64,000 nucleotides of DNA from Pseudoroseomonas cervicalis (GCF_030818485.1 NZ_JAUTAJ010000004.1:1467001-1531000); one strand, 5' to 3'. Shown: positions 1 through 9,781, counted from the stretch's first letter. The notes: generated by a model not told the origin, from the letters alone. Numbers and translations: made by a program.

Positions 1-696
1 TGGCCGGAGGCGCTGGACCCGCGCAATTACGAGCTGGTCTTCACCCAGCAGGATTTCGGCCGCACCATCCTGAACTCCGTGCTGGTGGCGGGCGCCGTGG
101 TGGCCCTGTCGATGCTGCTGGCGCTGGGGGCGGCCTATGCGCTGGGGCGGGTGCGCTTCCGCGGCCGGGGCGCGCTGCTGCTGGCGATCCTCTCCGTCTC
201 GATGTTCCCGCAGGTGGCGGTGCTGGCCGGGCTGTTCGAGGTGATCCGGGCGCTGGGCCTCTACGACACCCTGCCCGGGCTGATGCTGGCCAATCTCGTG
301 CTCACTTTGCCCTTCACCATCTGGGTGCTGACCACCTTCATCCGCGAGCTGCCGGTGGAGCTGGAGGAAGCCGCCTATGCCGATGGCGCCAGCCCGCTCA
401 CCGTGCTGCTGCGGGTGCTGCTGCCGCTGCTCTGGCCGGCCATGGCGCCCACCGCGCTGCTGGCCTTCATCGTCTCCTGGAACGAATTTCTGTTTGCCCT
501 GACCTTCACGCTTTCGGCCGAGACACGCACCGTGCCGGTGGCCATCGCCCTGCTCAGCGGCGGCAGCCGGCAGGAACTGCCCTGGGGGCTGGTGATGGCC
601 GCCTCGGTCATCGTCACAATCCCCATCCTCGCCCTGGTGCTGGTGTTCCAGCGCAAGATCGTCTCCGGCCTGACCGCCGGGGCGGTGAAGGGCTGA
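1..696 (+). CDS. Carbohydrate-type ABC transporter permease (MalG/UgpE-like), 5' end cut
   Basis: Inner-membrane permease subunit of a binding-protein-dependent importer, probably for a sugar or polyol. The reading frame is already open at the first base, so the start lies outside the window; an in-frame ATG well inside cannot be the true start because the conserved motif NSVLVA begins before it. Several hydrophobic segments are visible. The EAA loop that contacts the ATPase is present ([11 protein letters not shown], encoded near 365-400), followed by the WNEF motif typical of MalG-type permeases. The MalK-type ATPase follows 14 bp downstream, so both belong to one operon. The substrate cannot be told from the permease alone. 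Confidence 0.93.
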   Translation, partial: WPEALDPRNYELVFTQQDFGRTILNSVLVAGAVVALSMLLALGAAYALGRVRFRGRGALLLAILSVSMFPQVAVLAGLFEVIRALGLYDTLPGLMLANLVLTLPFTIWVLTTFIRELPVELEEAAYADGASPLTVLLRVLLPLLWPAMAPTALLAFIVSWNEFLFALTFTLSAETRTVPVAIALLSGGSRQELPWGLVMAASVIVTIPILALVLVFQRKIVSGLTAGAVKG

Positions 697-710
697 CCAG
701 GAGCACCGCC

Positions 711-1802
711 ATGGCAAGTGTCGAACTGCAAGGGGTGCGCAAGCGCTTCGACCGGCTGGAGGTGATCCGCGATGTCGATCTCTCGATCGGCGAGGGCGAG
801 TTCTGCGTCTTTGTCGGCCCCTCGGGCTGCGGCAAATCGACGCTGCTGCGGCTGGTGGCGGGGCTGGAGAGTGTCAGCGAGGGCCGCATCCGCATCGGCG
901 GCGCGGATGTGACGCAGGCCACCCCGCGCGAGCGCGGCATCGCCATGGTGTTCCAGTCCTACGCCCTCTACCCGCATATGAGCGTGCGGGAGAACATCGC
1001 CTTCGGCCTGTCCCTGCCGCGCGCCCGCCGCGCCGAGGCGGAGGCGCGCATCGCCGAGGTGGCACGCATCCTGGAGCTGACGCCGCTGCTGGATCGCCTG
1101 CCGAAGCAGCTCTCGGGCGGGCAGCGGCAGCGTGTCGCCATTGGCCGCGCCATCGTGCGCCAGCCGAAGGTGTTCCTGTTCGACGAGCCGCTCTCCAACC
1201 TCGATGCCAGTCTGCGCGGGCAGATGCGGATCGAGATCGCGCGGCTGCACCAGTCGCTGCGCAGCACGATGATCTATGTGACGCATGACCAGGTGGAGGC
1301 GATGACGCTGGCCGACCGCATCGTCGTGCTGAATGCGGGGCGGGTCGAACAGGTGGGCGCGCCGCTGGAGCTGTATCGCCACCCGCGCAACCGCTTCGTC
1401 GCCGGCTTCATCGGCAGCACCCGCATGAATTTTTTGCCGGTTCAGGCGGAGGGCAGCGAGGGCGGTCTGGTGCGCGTCACGCTCCCCGGCGGTGGCACGC
1501 TCGCGGTGCCGGTGGCCGAGGCCGGCGCCACGCCGGGCGAGGCGCTGACGCTCGGCATCCGGCCGGAGCATCTGCGGCCGCAGGGCGAGGGCGCCGCCCT
1601 CACCGGTCCCGTCGAGGTGGTGGAGGAGCTGGGCGATGAGCAGCTGGCCTATCTGCGCGCGCCGGATGGCACGCTGCTGACGCTGCGCCTGCCGGAGGGC
1701 CAGCGCCTGCGCGAAGGCGAGGCCGCCACGGCCTGGCTGCCACCGGCCGAATGCCACCTGTTCCGCGAGGATGGCAGCGCCCTGCCCCGACGGCGCGACT
1801 AG
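711..1802 (+). CDS. ABC transporter ATP-binding protein, MalK/UgpC type
   Basis: ATPase that powers the sugar-type importer whose permease gene ends 14 bp upstream. The 363 residues are normal for the MalK/UgpC family. Walker [10 protein letters not shown] lies at 36-44, the Q-loop FQSYALYPH near 81-89, the signature LSGGQRQR at 134-141 and Walker B VFLFDEP at 154-160. The last third carries the TOBE-type regulatory region. A good ribosome binding site (CAGGAG) precedes the ATG. The substrate (sugar, polyol or glycerol phosphate) is not decidable from this subunit. Confidence 0.95.
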   Translation: MASVELQGVRKRFDRLEVIRDVDLSIGEGEFCVFVGPSGCGKSTLLRLVAGLESVSEGRIRIGGADVTQATPRERGIAMVFQSYALYPHMSVRENIAFGLSLPRARRAEAEARIAEVARILELTPLLDRLPKQLSGGQRQRVAIGRAIVRQPKVFLFDEPLSNLDASLRGQMRIEIARLHQSLRSTMIYVTHDQVEAMTLADRIVVLNAGRVEQVGAPLELYRHPRNRFVAGFIGSTRMNFLPVQAEGSEGGLVRVTLPGGGTLAVPVAEAGATPGEALTLGIRPEHLRPQGEGAALTGPVEVVEELGDEQLAYLRAPDGTLLTLRLPEGQRLREGEAATAWLPPAECHLFREDGSALPRRRD

Positions 1803-1875
1803 ACGCGGCCGCCCTTCCGGGACGATGCTGCCGCTCAGCGCCACGCAGATGGCGCCCGACGGGAGAAGCGACACC

Positions 1876-2874
1876 ATGACCCCACGCCGCAGCCTGCTGC
1901 GCGCCGCCCTGGCGCCGGCGGCCCTGCCCCTGCTTGCCCCCCTCCTGCCCCGCCCTGCCTTGGCGCAGGGCGCCTGGCTGCAACGGCCGATCCGGCTGAT
2001 CGTGCCCTTCCCGCCCGGCGGCTCCACCGATGTGATCAGCCGGCTCTATGCGGAGCGCATGGGCGCCACGCTCGGCCAGCCGGTGGTGGTGGAGAACCGG
2101 CCCGGCGCCAGCGGCAATCTCGGCATCGATGCGGTGGCCAAGGCGGCGCCGGATGGGCACACGATCGGCGCCGTCACCGTCAGCATCCTGGCGATCAACC
2201 AGTTCCTGTTCCAGAGCATGCCCTTCGACACCGAGAAGGACGTGATCCCGATCGGCATGGCCTGGGAGACGCCCAATGTCGCGGTGGTGGCGCCGGAACG
2301 CAACCGCGCCACCACGCTGCGCGAGTTCCTCGACTGGGCGAAGGCGAAGCCGGGCGGCATCAGCTATGGCTCCACCGGCATCGGCCAGACCACGCATCTG
2401 TCGAGCAGCATGCTGTTCAGCCGCACCGGCGTTCAGGCCATGCATGTGCCCTATCGCGGCGCGGCGCAGACCGTGCCGGCGCTGCTGGCCGGCGATGTCG
2501 ATATCGCGCTGGACAACCTCGCCTCGCATATCGGGCTGATCCAGGAGGGGCGGATGCGCGGCCTCGCCGTCACCAGCGCCGAGCGCTGGCCGACCCTACC
2601 GAACATCCCCACCATGGCGGAGGCCGGGGTGCCGGATTTCGTCATCACCGTCTGGGGGGCCTTCGTGGCGCCCACCGGCACGCCTGCCCCCGTGGTGGAG
2701 CGGCTGAACGCCGCGATGCGCCAGGTGGCGGAGAATGAGGAGATGCAGCGCCGCTTCATCCAGGGTGGCGCCAAGGCGCTATGGAGCAGCGCCGAGGACG
2801 CCGCCACCCGCGCCAACCGGGAGCGGCCGATGTGGCGGCAGGTGGTGCAGCAATCCGGCGCGCGCGCCGAGTGA
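1876..2874 (+). CDS. Tripartite tricarboxylate transporter (Bug-family) substrate-binding protein
   Basis: Periplasmic receptor of the Bug/TctC family, which binds carboxylates and related small molecules; 332 residues. The chosen ATG gives a signal peptide with an Arg-Arg pair at residues 4-5, a hydrophobic core and cleavage after ALA near residue 30. An open frame 35 codons upstream would put untypical residues before the signal. Family motifs are visible: IRLIVPFPPGG near the mature N terminus and VENRPGASG. No TctA or TctB membrane gene is near, so it is an orphan receptor, common in this family. It lies 73 bp after the ABC ATPase gene; co-transcription is possible but unproven. Confidence 0.93.
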   Translation: MTPRRSLLRAALAPAALPLLAPLLPRPALAQGAWLQRPIRLIVPFPPGGSTDVISRLYAERMGATLGQPVVVENRPGASGNLGIDAVAKAAPDGHTIGAVTVSILAINQFLFQSMPFDTEKDVIPIGMAWETPNVAVVAPERNRATTLREFLDWAKAKPGGISYGSTGIGQTTHLSSSMLFSRTGVQAMHVPYRGAAQTVPALLAGDVDIALDNLASHIGLIQEGRMRGLAVTSAERWPTLPNIPTMAEAGVPDFVITVWGAFVAPTGTPAPVVERLNAAMRQVAENEEMQRRFIQGGAKALWSSAEDAATRANRERPMWRQVVQQSGARAE

Positions 2875-2898
2875 CGCGCCGGCCGCGTTGCCCTGGCC

Positions 2899-4296
2899 TC
2901 AGAGATCCAGCCAGGGCAGCTCGGCCTCGGGCCGCGCCAGGTCCGGGTTCTGCGCGATCATGCGGTCCCAGACGCGGCGGGTGACGTTCTGCGCCTCGCG
3001 CAGCAGGGCGGGCTCATCGACGGTCAGGACCTTGCGGTCGCGCAGGATGAATTCGCCATCGACCATGACGGAGTGCACCGCGCCGGGATGGCCGTAATGC
3101 ACGATGTTGGAGACCAGTCGGATCACCGGCCGCAGCGCCGGCGTGTTGAGGTCGAGGAAGGTGAGATCCGCCTTCCAGCCCGGCGCGATGCGGCCGATCT
3201 CCGCCGAGGCGCCGACGCTGCCCGCGGCATCCACCGTCACGGCGTCAAGGATCGCCTGCGGCCCCGGCAGCACGCCGCCCTCCACTGCGCGGCCACGGCC
3301 GGTGCGGTGCAGGATGGAGCCGATGCTCATGGCCTGGAACATGTCCTCGGTCATGTTGTCGCTGCCGAAGACGACGCGCACACCGGCATCGCGGATCAGG
3401 CCGAGCTTCGCCTGGTGCATGCCGCGGCGGCGGGAGATGCTGGCCGGGGTGTGCGCCATGGTGACGCCGCGCGCGGCAAGCCTCTCGATGTCCTCGGCCG
3501 AGCAGAAGGTCCAGTGCGCGGCGGTGAGGTCGGGGCCGAGGAAACCCTCGCGGTCCAGATAGGCGGCGGAGCTGGTGCCGCGCGCCGCCTGCACCGCCTT
3601 CTCCTCGCCCGGGCTCTGCGACAGATGCACGGTGCGGGTCAGCCCGTGCTTCGCCGCGAGGTCGAGCAGGCTGCGCAGCATGGCGGGGGAGCAATTGTCG
3701 GGCGCATGGGCGGCGACCTGGCAGCGCACCCGGTCGCCATGGCTGCCGTGCAGCGCCTCGATCATCGCGGTGGCGCGGTCGAGGAACTGGGCGCCGAAGG
3801 CCGGGTCCTCGCGATAGTCGCCATGGCGGATGCGGCGGGTATCGATATCGGCGCAGCTTTCCGACAGCCAGAGCCGCAGCCCGGTCGACGCCATCGCGCG
3901 GCCATAGGAGAGCACGTGGCGGAACGGGTCGACCAGGGTGGTGCTGCCGCTGCGGATGGCCTCGACACAGCCGAGCATGGCCATGACCGCGCGTTCCTCG
4001 TCGGTCATGGTGTAGGAGATGGGCGACATGTAGCCATAGATCATGTCGCCCTCCCAATCCTCGACCGAGCCGCGGAGCGCGGTCAGCACGGTGTGGGTAT
4101 GGGCGTTGATGAAGCCCGGCAGCACGGCGAGCCCGCGCGCGTCGAAACGCGCGACATGCGGATGTTCCGCTTCGAGCGTGTTGCTGTCGCCCAGCGCCGC
4201 AATGCGGTTGCCCCGGAGGAGGATGGCCTGCCCCGCCAGCACGCGTCGCGCCTCATCGCAGGTGACGACGGCCGCGTTGGTGATGAGCAGGTCCAT
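2899..4296 (-). CDS. Amidohydrolase family protein (TrzA/AtzA/SsnA-like deaminase group)
   Basis: Cytosolic metal-dependent hydrolase or deaminase, 465 residues. The metal site is visible: NAHTH (His66, His68), VHLSQ (His224), AHW (His261) and GSDN (Asp313), the order expected in the TrzA/AtzA/guanine-deaminase branch. The C-terminal part returns to the small beta domain (SVMVDGEFILRD). Where relatives often have HLAE after the third ligand, this one has HLSQSPGEE. It is the last gene of a minus-strand cluster holding an amino-acid-type ABC importer, a PuuE-like deacetylase and a carbamoylase-like enzyme, so the substrate is probably a nitrogen heterocycle or an N-acyl compound; that is an inference. 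A family A repeat separates it from the gene before it. Confidence 0.9.
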   Translation of the reverse strand: MDLLITNAAVVTCDEARRVLAGQAILLRGNRIAALGDSNTLEAEHPHVARFDARGLAVLPGFINAHTHTVLTALRGSVEDWEGDMIYGYMSPISYTMTDEERAVMAMLGCVEAIRSGSTTLVDPFRHVLSYGRAMASTGLRLWLSESCADIDTRRIRHGDYREDPAFGAQFLDRATAMIEALHGSHGDRVRCQVAAHAPDNCSPAMLRSLLDLAAKHGLTRTVHLSQSPGEEKAVQAARGTSSAAYLDREGFLGPDLTAAHWTFCSAEDIERLAARGVTMAHTPASISRRRGMHQAKLGLIRDAGVRVVFGSDNMTEDMFQAMSIGSILHRTGRGRAVEGGVLPGPQAILDAVTVDAAGSVGASAEIGRIAPGWKADLTFLDLNTPALRPVIRLVSNIVHYGHPGAVHSVMVDGEFILRDRKVLTVDEPALLREAQNVTRRVWDRMIAQNPDLARPEAELPWLDL

Positions 4297-4308
4297 GGCG
4301 TTCTTCCC

Positions 4309-4370
4309 AAACTGAAGGCGGGGTCCGGGGTGGCCCTGCCACCCCGGCGGGGCCGGGGGCAGAGCCCCCG
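4309..4370 (-). repeat. Family A two-hairpin element, copy A1
   Basis: Lies in the sense direction 12 nt after the stop of the solute-binding gene (4383). Hairpin 1 spans 4354-4370 (7-bp stem, loop TCT on the minus strand). Hairpin 2 spans 4325-4347 (9-bp stem, loop CAGGG). The tail GGACCCCGCCTTCAGT follows. The ATG of the amidohydrolase comes 12 nt after the element, so this copy sits between two genes of one strand. Confidence 0.8.
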
Positions 4371-4382
4371 TCTTTTCTTCTG

Positions 4383-5231
4383 TTACGGCTGTCCCGCGTC
4401 GATCGAGACACGCTGCAGCGCCTGCGCCTCGATCCCGTGGCGGCGCAGGATCTCGGCATAGGTGCCGTTGTCGATCAGCCGCTGCAGCGAGGCGGCGATG
4501 GCGTCGCGCAGGACGGTCGCTTCCTTCGGAAAGGCCAGCCCCGAGAGGTTGCTGGTGATCGGCTGCCCCACCGCAGCCCAGTTCTCCGGCTCGGTACGCT
4601 GCAGATGCGCCACGAATTCGGCGCCGAGGATGGCGCCCTGGGTGCGTTCCTGGCGCAGGTCGGTGCGGGAGGCGGTGGCGCCGTTGCTGCCCATCACCTG
4701 CATGGCGGGGCGGCCGGCGCCCGTGCAAGCGCGCTCGCTCCAGGCCTGGGCGGAGGGGAAGTAGTTGGTGAAGCGCGGCGTGGAGACGGATTTGCCGCAG
4801 AAATCGGTCGCCTCGCGGATCGAGGCCGCCAGGGCCCGGGTGGTGAAGAGCTGCCCGCCAGTGGTGATGTAGTCGATGAAGCTCAGCTTCTCCCGCCGCG
4901 CCGGCAGGTCGGTCATGGAGGTGCCGCTGAAGTCGATGCGGCCGGTGGTGAGCGAGTTGATGATCTGCTCGAAGGACATCTCCTCCCAGCGGATCTCGAT
5001 GCCCAGGTCACGGCCGATGGCGGTGACGAGGTCCACATTGACGCCGCGCCGCTCATTGGTGGCGGGGTCCTTGTAGGCCATGGGCGGATAGGTGGCCTCG
5101 ATGCCGACGCGCAGCACGCCGGCGCTGCGCACGGAATCGGGGAGCGACGCGTTCTGCGCCAGCGCAGGGGCAGCGGTGCCCGCCAGCGCCAGGGCGAGGC
5201 CCGCCGCCAGGATACGCTTGAAGGATTTCAT
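4383..5231 (-). CDS. Amino-acid-type ABC transporter substrate-binding protein (SBP family 3), copy 1
   Basis: Periplasmic receptor of the polar amino acid type, 282 residues, with a signal peptide ending ALA-QN near residue 28. Typical family 3 features are GVLRVGIEATYPPMAY near the mature N terminus and the SLTTGRIDFSGTSMTD stretch. It resembles the receptor at 6165-6989: both share a CGK motif, a GRPA motif and a tract rich in R-T-D/Q-L-R-Q, so by eye they are paralogues. Only one permease and one ATPase gene are in the cluster (7003-8654), so both receptors may feed one transporter. The deacetylase gene lies 47 bp upstream. Confidence 0.92.
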   Translation of the reverse strand: MKSFKRILAAGLALALAGTAAPALAQNASLPDSVRSAGVLRVGIEATYPPMAYKDPATNERRGVNVDLVTAIGRDLGIEIRWEEMSFEQIINSLTTGRIDFSGTSMTDLPARREKLSFIDYITTGGQLFTTRALAASIREATDFCGKSVSTPRFTNYFPSAQAWSERACTGAGRPAMQVMGSNGATASRTDLRQERTQGAILGAEFVAHLQRTEPENWAAVGQPITSNLSGLAFPKEATVLRDAIAASLQRLIDNGTYAEILRRHGIEAQALQRVSIDAGQP

Positions 5232-5278
5232 GCGAAGTCTCCGGAGTGGGTTGCCGTGGTGCTGGCGGGGAGGCCGGT

Positions 5279-6178
5279 TCAGCCGGCCTTCTGCTCGCAG
5301 GCGATGTAGTGCGCGGCGATCTGCTCGCCCGTGGTGATCCAGACATCGCCATAGGCGCGGGCCTGGGTCAGGAAGTCGCGCAGCAGGCGCAGCCGCATCG
5401 GGCGGCCACTGCATTGCGGATGCAGCACGGTGGTGGCCATGCCGCCCCAGTCGCGCAGCTCCGCCAGCTCGTCGAGCCAGAGGGAGAGCACCTGCTCGCG
5501 CGTCAGCAAGGTGTGGCGGCTGTAGCGCTGCGACAGGCCGAGCAGCCAGTCATCGTAGCTCGCCGTCACCGGCAGCTCGACCAGGCCCGGCGTGCCATCG
5601 GCCAGCAGGTGGCGATAGGGGCGGACATCGTCGCGGAAGGAGGAGGTGTAGACCAGGCCACGCTCCTTCAGCAGGACACGCAGCTCCTCGCAGAACTCGC
5701 CCGAGGGCGCACGGTAGCCCTTCGGCACCACGCCCAGGCGGCGCTTCAGCACCTCCAGGCCACGATCCACCTCCTCCACCAGCATCGGGTCGCCGGGCTG
5801 CGGCATGACGTGGTGGAAGCCGTGATGGCCGATCTCGTGGCCATCCTTCAGGATGGCCTCGCACATCGCCGGATGCGCCTCGACCGACCAGCCGGTGATG
5901 AAGAAGGTTCCTTTCAGTTCCTGCTGGCGCAGCATCTCCAGCAGCTTCGCCGTGCCGACGCGCGCCTCGTAGCCACCGAAGGACATGGTGACCAGCTCGG
6001 CGTAGCGGGCCGGGTCCTTGGCGGTCCAGGCGGTCTCGGCATCGACGTCGAAGGACAGGAACATCGCCGCCTGCTGCCCATCCGGCCAGGGGTATTCCGG
6101 CGCCAGCGGCGCGCGGTTGGCCGGCAGCAGCGGCAGGGCGTCGAGCCCTGCCTTCAGCGTGTTGTCATTCGCCACCAT
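5279..6178 (-). CDS. Polysaccharide deacetylase-family hydrolase (PuuE-like)
   Basis: NodB-fold metal-dependent hydrolase, 299 residues, no signal peptide. The NodB motif 1 is SFDVDAE (Asp44, Asp46) and motif 2 is GHEIGHHGFHH (residues 113-123). A cytosolic member of this length without a signal belongs with the PuuE allantoinase and peptidoglycan-deacetylase-like hydrolases that act on C-N bonds of small molecules, not with chitin deacetylases. Its start overlaps the end of the second receptor gene by 14 bp, so the two are translationally coupled. The setting suggests a ureide, imide or N-acyl substrate; that part is inferred. Confidence 0.88.
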   Translation of the reverse strand: MVANDNTLKAGLDALPLLPANRAPLAPEYPWPDGQQAAMFLSFDVDAETAWTAKDPARYAELVTMSFGGYEARVGTAKLLEMLRQQELKGTFFITGWSVEAHPAMCEAILKDGHEIGHHGFHHVMPQPGDPMLVEEVDRGLEVLKRRLGVVPKGYRAPSGEFCEELRVLLKERGLVYTSSFRDDVRPYRHLLADGTPGLVELPVTASYDDWLLGLSQRYSRHTLLTREQVLSLWLDELAELRDWGGMATTVLHPQCSGRPMRLRLLRDFLTQARAYGDVWITTGEQIAAHYIACEQKAG

Positions 6179-6989
6179 TGATCTGCACCTCCGGCAGCAT
6201 GCTCGGGGTCAGCTGCCACTTGGCAGCCAGGCGCGCATAGGTGCCGTCGGCGATCAGGGCGCGCAGCGCGCCGGCCAGCGCCTGCTGCAGCTGCGTCTCC
6301 TCCTTGCCGGTGGCGATGCCCATCAGCGTGTAGCGCACCGGCTCGCCGATCGGGGCGTAGGTGTTGGGCTCCAGGCCCATGATGTAGGGCAGCGTCTCGC
6401 CGCCCTGCATGGCGGCGTCGATGCGGCCCTGGCGCAGCTGGGTGCGCGCATCGGCCGAGCCCTCGGTCGGCACGTATTCGATCGCCGGGCGCCCCTTGGC
6501 CACGCAATTGGCGTCGCTGAAGGCCTTGATGTCGTTCGGCAGGGCGGTGCGACGGCTGGCGCCGACCCGCTTGCCGCACAGCGCCTCGGGGTTGGGGAAT
6601 TCCGCGGCGCGGCTGGCCTGGGTGAAGAACTGGCTGCCCGAGCGCAGATAGTCGATGAAGGTCGCCGTCTCCTGCCGCGACTTCAGGTCGGACATGCCGG
6701 AGAGGATGATGTCGACGCGGCCGGTGCGCACCGAGGCCAGCATCTGGTCGAAGCTGGTCTCCTGCCACTGCATGCGCACGCCAAGCTTCTCGGCGATGGC
6801 GTTGCCCAGCTCGACATCGAAGCCGGTGAGCTGGTTGGTCTGCGGGTCGCGCATCTCGAGCGGCGGGTAGTTCGGCACGATGGCGGCGATCAGCGTGCCG
6901 CGCGAGGCGATGCGCGAGGGCAGGTCGGCGGCCTGGGCGGCCAGCGGCAGGATCGCGGCCGTGGCGGCCAGCAGCAGGTGCTTCAGCAT
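6165..6989 (-). CDS. Amino-acid-type ABC transporter substrate-binding protein (SBP family 3), copy 2
   Basis: Second periplasmic family 3 receptor of the cluster, 274 residues, signal peptide ending AQA-AD near residue 21. It has VPNYPPLEM near the mature N terminus and the ASVRTGRVDIILSGMSD stretch. The next gene upstream is the ATPase (13 bp away), so this receptor is the natural partner of the permease and ATPase pair. Its end overlaps the deacetylase start by 14 bp. See the paralogue at 4383-5231. Confidence 0.92.
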   Translation of the reverse strand: MLKHLLLAATAAILPLAAQAADLPSRIASRGTLIAAIVPNYPPLEMRDPQTNQLTGFDVELGNAIAEKLGVRMQWQETSFDQMLASVRTGRVDIILSGMSDLKSRQETATFIDYLRSGSQFFTQASRAAEFPNPEALCGKRVGASRRTALPNDIKAFSDANCVAKGRPAIEYVPTEGSADARTQLRQGRIDAAMQGGETLPYIMGLEPNTYAPIGEPVRYTLMGIATGKEETQLQQALAGALRALIADGTYARLAAKWQLTPSMLPEVQINGGE

Positions 6990-7002
6990 GGTGCTTTGTC
7001 CT

Positions 7003-7779
7003 TCAGGCGATGACGGCGGAGAGGAAGGCCTTGAGACGGGCCTCTTTCGGGTTGCCCAGCAGCTCGGCGGCGGGGCCCTGCTCGACGATGGCGCCACGGT
7101 CCATATAGACGACGCGGTCGGCGACCTCGCGGGCGAAGCCCAGCTCATGGGTGACGACGATCATGGTCATGCCCGAGGCCGCCAGTTCCTTCATCGCCGC
7201 CAGCACCTCGCCCACCAGCTCGGGGTCGAGGGCGCTGGTCGGCTCGTCGAACAGCATCAGCTTGGGCTTCATGGCCAGCGCGCGGGCGATGGCGACACGC
7301 TGCTGCTGGCCGCCGGAGAGGTTGGCCGGGTAGCTGCCGGCCTTGTCGGCCAGGCCCACCCGGGCCAGCAGCGCCTCGGCCTCGCGCACCGCCTCGGCGC
7401 GGTTGCGGCCCTGCACCTGCACCGGCCCCTCGATGATGTTCTCGAGCGCGGTCATGTGCGGGAACAGGTTGAAGCGCTGGAACACCATGCCGGTGGCGAG
7501 GCGCTGGCGCGCGATCTCCTTCTCCGGCAGCGGGTGCAGGCGGGTGCCCTCGATGCGCCAGCCGGTTAGCTCGCCGTCGACCCAGATGGCGCCGCTGTCG
7601 ATGGTGACGAGCTGGTTGACGCAGCGCAGCAGCGTCGTCTTGCCCGAGCCGGAGGCGCCGATGATGCAGAGCACCTCGCCGGCATGGACATCGAGCGAGA
7701 CGCCGTCGAGGGCGGTGAAATCGCCGAATCTCTTGCGGACATCGACGATGGAGACGAGCGGCATGGCGTGTTCGGTCAT
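7003..7779 (-). CDS. Amino acid ABC transporter ATP-binding protein (GlnQ/HisP type)
   Basis: ATPase of the polar amino acid importer class, 258 residues from the ATG used here. Walker A is GASGSGKT, the Q-loop region is [10 protein letters not shown], the signature is LSGGQQQR and Walker B is [14 protein letters not shown] chose the ATG at 7779 because GCGAGG lies at ribosome-binding distance. A GTG at 7794 would add five residues and overlap the permease stop. It is encoded between the permease and the receptor in the usual operon order. Confidence 0.94.
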   Translation of the reverse strand: MTEHAMPLVSIVDVRKRFGDFTALDGVSLDVHAGEVLCIIGASGSGKTTLLRCVNQLVTIDSGAIWVDGELTGWRIEGTRLHPLPEKEIARQRLATGMVFQRFNLFPHMTALENIIEGPVQVQGRNRAEAVREAEALLARVGLADKAGSYPANLSGGQQQRVAIARALAMKPKLMLFDEPTSALDPELVGEVLAAMKELAASGMTMIVVTHELGFAREVADRVVYMDRGAIVEQGPAAELLGNPKEARLKAFLSAVIA

Positions 7780-7790
7780 CGGAGCCTCGC

Positions 7791-8654
7791 TCACCGGCTG
7801 CCGGCCGTGCCGCGGGCGAAGCGGCGTTCGAGCAGCATCTGCAAGGGCGTCAGGATGGAGACGATGATCAGGTACCAGAGGGCGGCGACGATCAGCAGCT
7901 CAATGACGCGGGAATTGGCGTAGTAGATGTTCTGCGCGGCGTGCAGGATCTCGGCGAACTGGATGACGCTGGCCAGCGAGGTCAGCTTCACCATGCCGAT
8001 GAACTCGTTGCCCAGCGGCGGGATCACCACCTTCATCGCCTGCGGGAAGATGATGCGGCGCAGCGCGCGCAGCCGGGTCATGCCGATGGCCTTGGCGGCC
8101 TCGTACTGCCCGGCATCGACCGAGAGCATGCCGGCGCGGATCACCTCGGAGGTGTAGGCGCCCTGGTTGATGCCGAGGCCGAGCAGCGCGGCCAGCGCCG
8201 GCGTCATGACATCGACGGTGCGGACGGAGAAATCACCGAAGCCGAGGCGCGGGAAGATCAGCGCCAGGTTGAACCAGAGCAGCAGCTGCAGGATCACCGG
8301 CGTGCCGCGGAACAACCAGGTGTAGCCCATGGCGACACCCTGCAGCACCGGGTTGGGCGACATGCGCATCACCGCGGTGACGACACCCAGGATGATGCCC
8401 AGCGCCATGGCGGCGAAGGTCATCCACAGCGTGTTGTAGAGGCCCGCCAGGATGGCCGGCGCGGTGAAGAAGGCGCCGACGAAATTCCATTCGATGTCGC
8501 CCACCGCGAAGGCGCGGCCCAGCCCCGCCAGCAGCAGGATGATGATGGCGACCGCCGCCCAGCGGCCCCAGTGCCGGTTCGGCACATGGGTGTAATGGGC
8601 GATATCGGGCAGCGCGGCCCGCGGCAGGAGGGTGGAGGAAGCGGGCTCGCGCAT
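7791..8654 (-). CDS. Amino acid ABC transporter permease (HisM/GlnP type)
   Basis: Inner-membrane permease, 287 residues, with an N-terminal cytosolic stretch of about 30 residues, a first membrane segment ([13 protein letters not shown]) and then the conserved [13 protein letters not shown] start of the transport domain. The EAA-type loop is [17 protein letters not shown]. It is the only permease gene in the cluster; family 3 systems often use one permease as a homodimer. It lies directly upstream of the ATPase gene and 22 bp after the carbamoylase-like gene. Confidence 0.93.
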   Translation of the reverse strand: MREPASSTLLPRAALPDIAHYTHVPNRHWGRWAAVAIIILLLAGLGRAFAVGDIEWNFVGAFFTAPAILAGLYNTLWMTFAAMALGIILGVVTAVMRMSPNPVLQGVAMGYTWLFRGTPVILQLLLWFNLALIFPRLGFGDFSVRTVDVMTPALAALLGLGINQGAYTSEVIRAGMLSVDAGQYEAAKAIGMTRLRALRRIIFPQAMKVVIPPLGNEFIGMVKLTSLASVIQFAEILHAAQNIYYANSRVIELLIVAALWYLIIVSILTPLQMLLERRFARGTAGSR

Positions 8655-8676
8655 GCTGTCGATCTCTCCCGGGGTC

Positions 8677-9624
8677 TCAGCCGCGCGCCGGCTTCTCGGC
8701 GCCGGTGCGGCTGGTGATCAGACCATACATCTCCGGGCGGCGGTGCTGGGCGAAGTTGAACATCTTCTCCTTGCCCTGGGCGCAGAGATCGAGGTCGCAA
8801 TCGGCGACCACCACCTCATCGGCCAGCGTCTTCGTCTCGGCGACGATGCGGCCATTCGGGTCGACGATGCAGGAGCCGCCGATCAGGCCGGAGCCGTCCT
8901 CGTCCCCCGCCTTGGCCACGGCGACCGCCCAGGCGGCGTTCATATAGGCATTGGCCTGGGCGGCGAGCTGCGAATGGTAGGTGCGCAGGCCCTGGTCCTC
9001 GGTGTCCCCGCCATTCGGGTCATAGGCGGCGGAGTTGTAGCCCACCACCATCAGCTCCATGCCCTGCAGCGCATAGACGCGCCAGGCCTCGGGCCAGCGG
9101 CGATCGTTGCAGATCAGCTGGCCCATAACGGGCGCGCCCCATTCATCCGGGCCGTAGAAGGCGGGGAAGCCCATATCGCCATATTCGAAATAGCGCTTCT
9201 CCAGCTGCTGGAAGCGCGACCCCTCGCGCGGCTCGACCGAGCCTGGCAGGTGAACCTTGCGGTATTTCTGCAGGATGGTGCCGTCCGGGCCCACGGTGAC
9301 GGCGCTGTTGAAGCGCTTGCCGTCCGCCGTCTTCTCGGCATAGCCGACATAGAAGCCGACGCCGAGCGCGCGCGCCCGGTCGAACAGGGGCTGGGTCTGG
9401 GGCCCCGGCAGCGCGGTCTCGAAATATTCCTCCAGCTCGGCCTCGGTCAGCAGCCAGCGGGGGAAGAAGGTGGTGAAGGCCAGCTCCGGGAAGACGACGA
9501 GCTGGGCGCCCTGGGCGGCGGCCTGCTCCAGCAGGGCGATCATGCGGTCGAGTGTCTGGGCGCGGCTGTCGGCGCGCTGGGTCGGGCCCATCTGGGCGGC
9601 GGCGATGCGCAGGATGCGGGGCAT
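8677..9624 (-). CDS. Nitrilase-superfamily hydrolase, probably N-carbamoyl-D-amino acid hydrolase
   Basis: Cytosolic carbon-nitrogen hydrolase, 315 residues. The catalytic triad of the nitrilase superfamily is visible: Glu47 in FPELAF, a Lys in KYRKVHLPG (residues 120-128) and Cys172 in LICNDRRWPE. The CNDRRWPE motif and the length of about 300 residues match D-carbamoylases (hydantoin pathway) better than beta-ureidopropionases. It is the first gene of the minus-strand cluster, divergent from a LysR regulator. Together with the amidohydrolase and PuuE-like enzyme it suggests use of a hydantoin-like or ureide compound. The substrate is inferred; no enzyme named hydantoinase is in the window. 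Confidence 0.88.
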   Translation of the reverse strand: MPRILRIAAAQMGPTQRADSRAQTLDRMIALLEQAAAQGAQLVVFPELAFTTFFPRWLLTEAELEEYFETALPGPQTQPLFDRARALGVGFYVGYAEKTADGKRFNSAVTVGPDGTILQKYRKVHLPGSVEPREGSRFQQLEKRYFEYGDMGFPAFYGPDEWGAPVMGQLICNDRRWPEAWRVYALQGMELMVVGYNSAAYDPNGGDTEDQGLRTYHSQLAAQANAYMNAAWAVAVAKAGDEDGSGLIGGSCIVDPNGRIVAETKTLADEVVVADCDLDLCAQGKEKMFNFAQHRRPEMYGLITSRTGAEKPARG

Positions 9625-9781
9625 GGGTAGTCACCTCGGGCAAAGCGGGGGCCTGGCCGGGCAAACCGCCCCGGCATCTCGGCCATGCGCCGCATGCTCG
9701 CACAGGAAACAGGCAGTTCAATCGGTTTCTCTATGCTATATGCGGGTTCACCAGTGATGGCGTTTATACCCTGCCCAGCAA

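Noticed and set aside
375..2027. Long open frame of 550 codons on the minus strand opposite the ABC genes
   Set aside because: It is antisense to genes with clear family motifs, is rich in Arg, Ala and Gln and has no domain. Such shadows are expected at this GC content.
9625..9781. Possible LysR operator before the regulator of the nitrogen cluster
   Set aside because: The spacer is AT-rich in part, but no convincing T-N11-A dyad could be fixed by eye, so no site is called.
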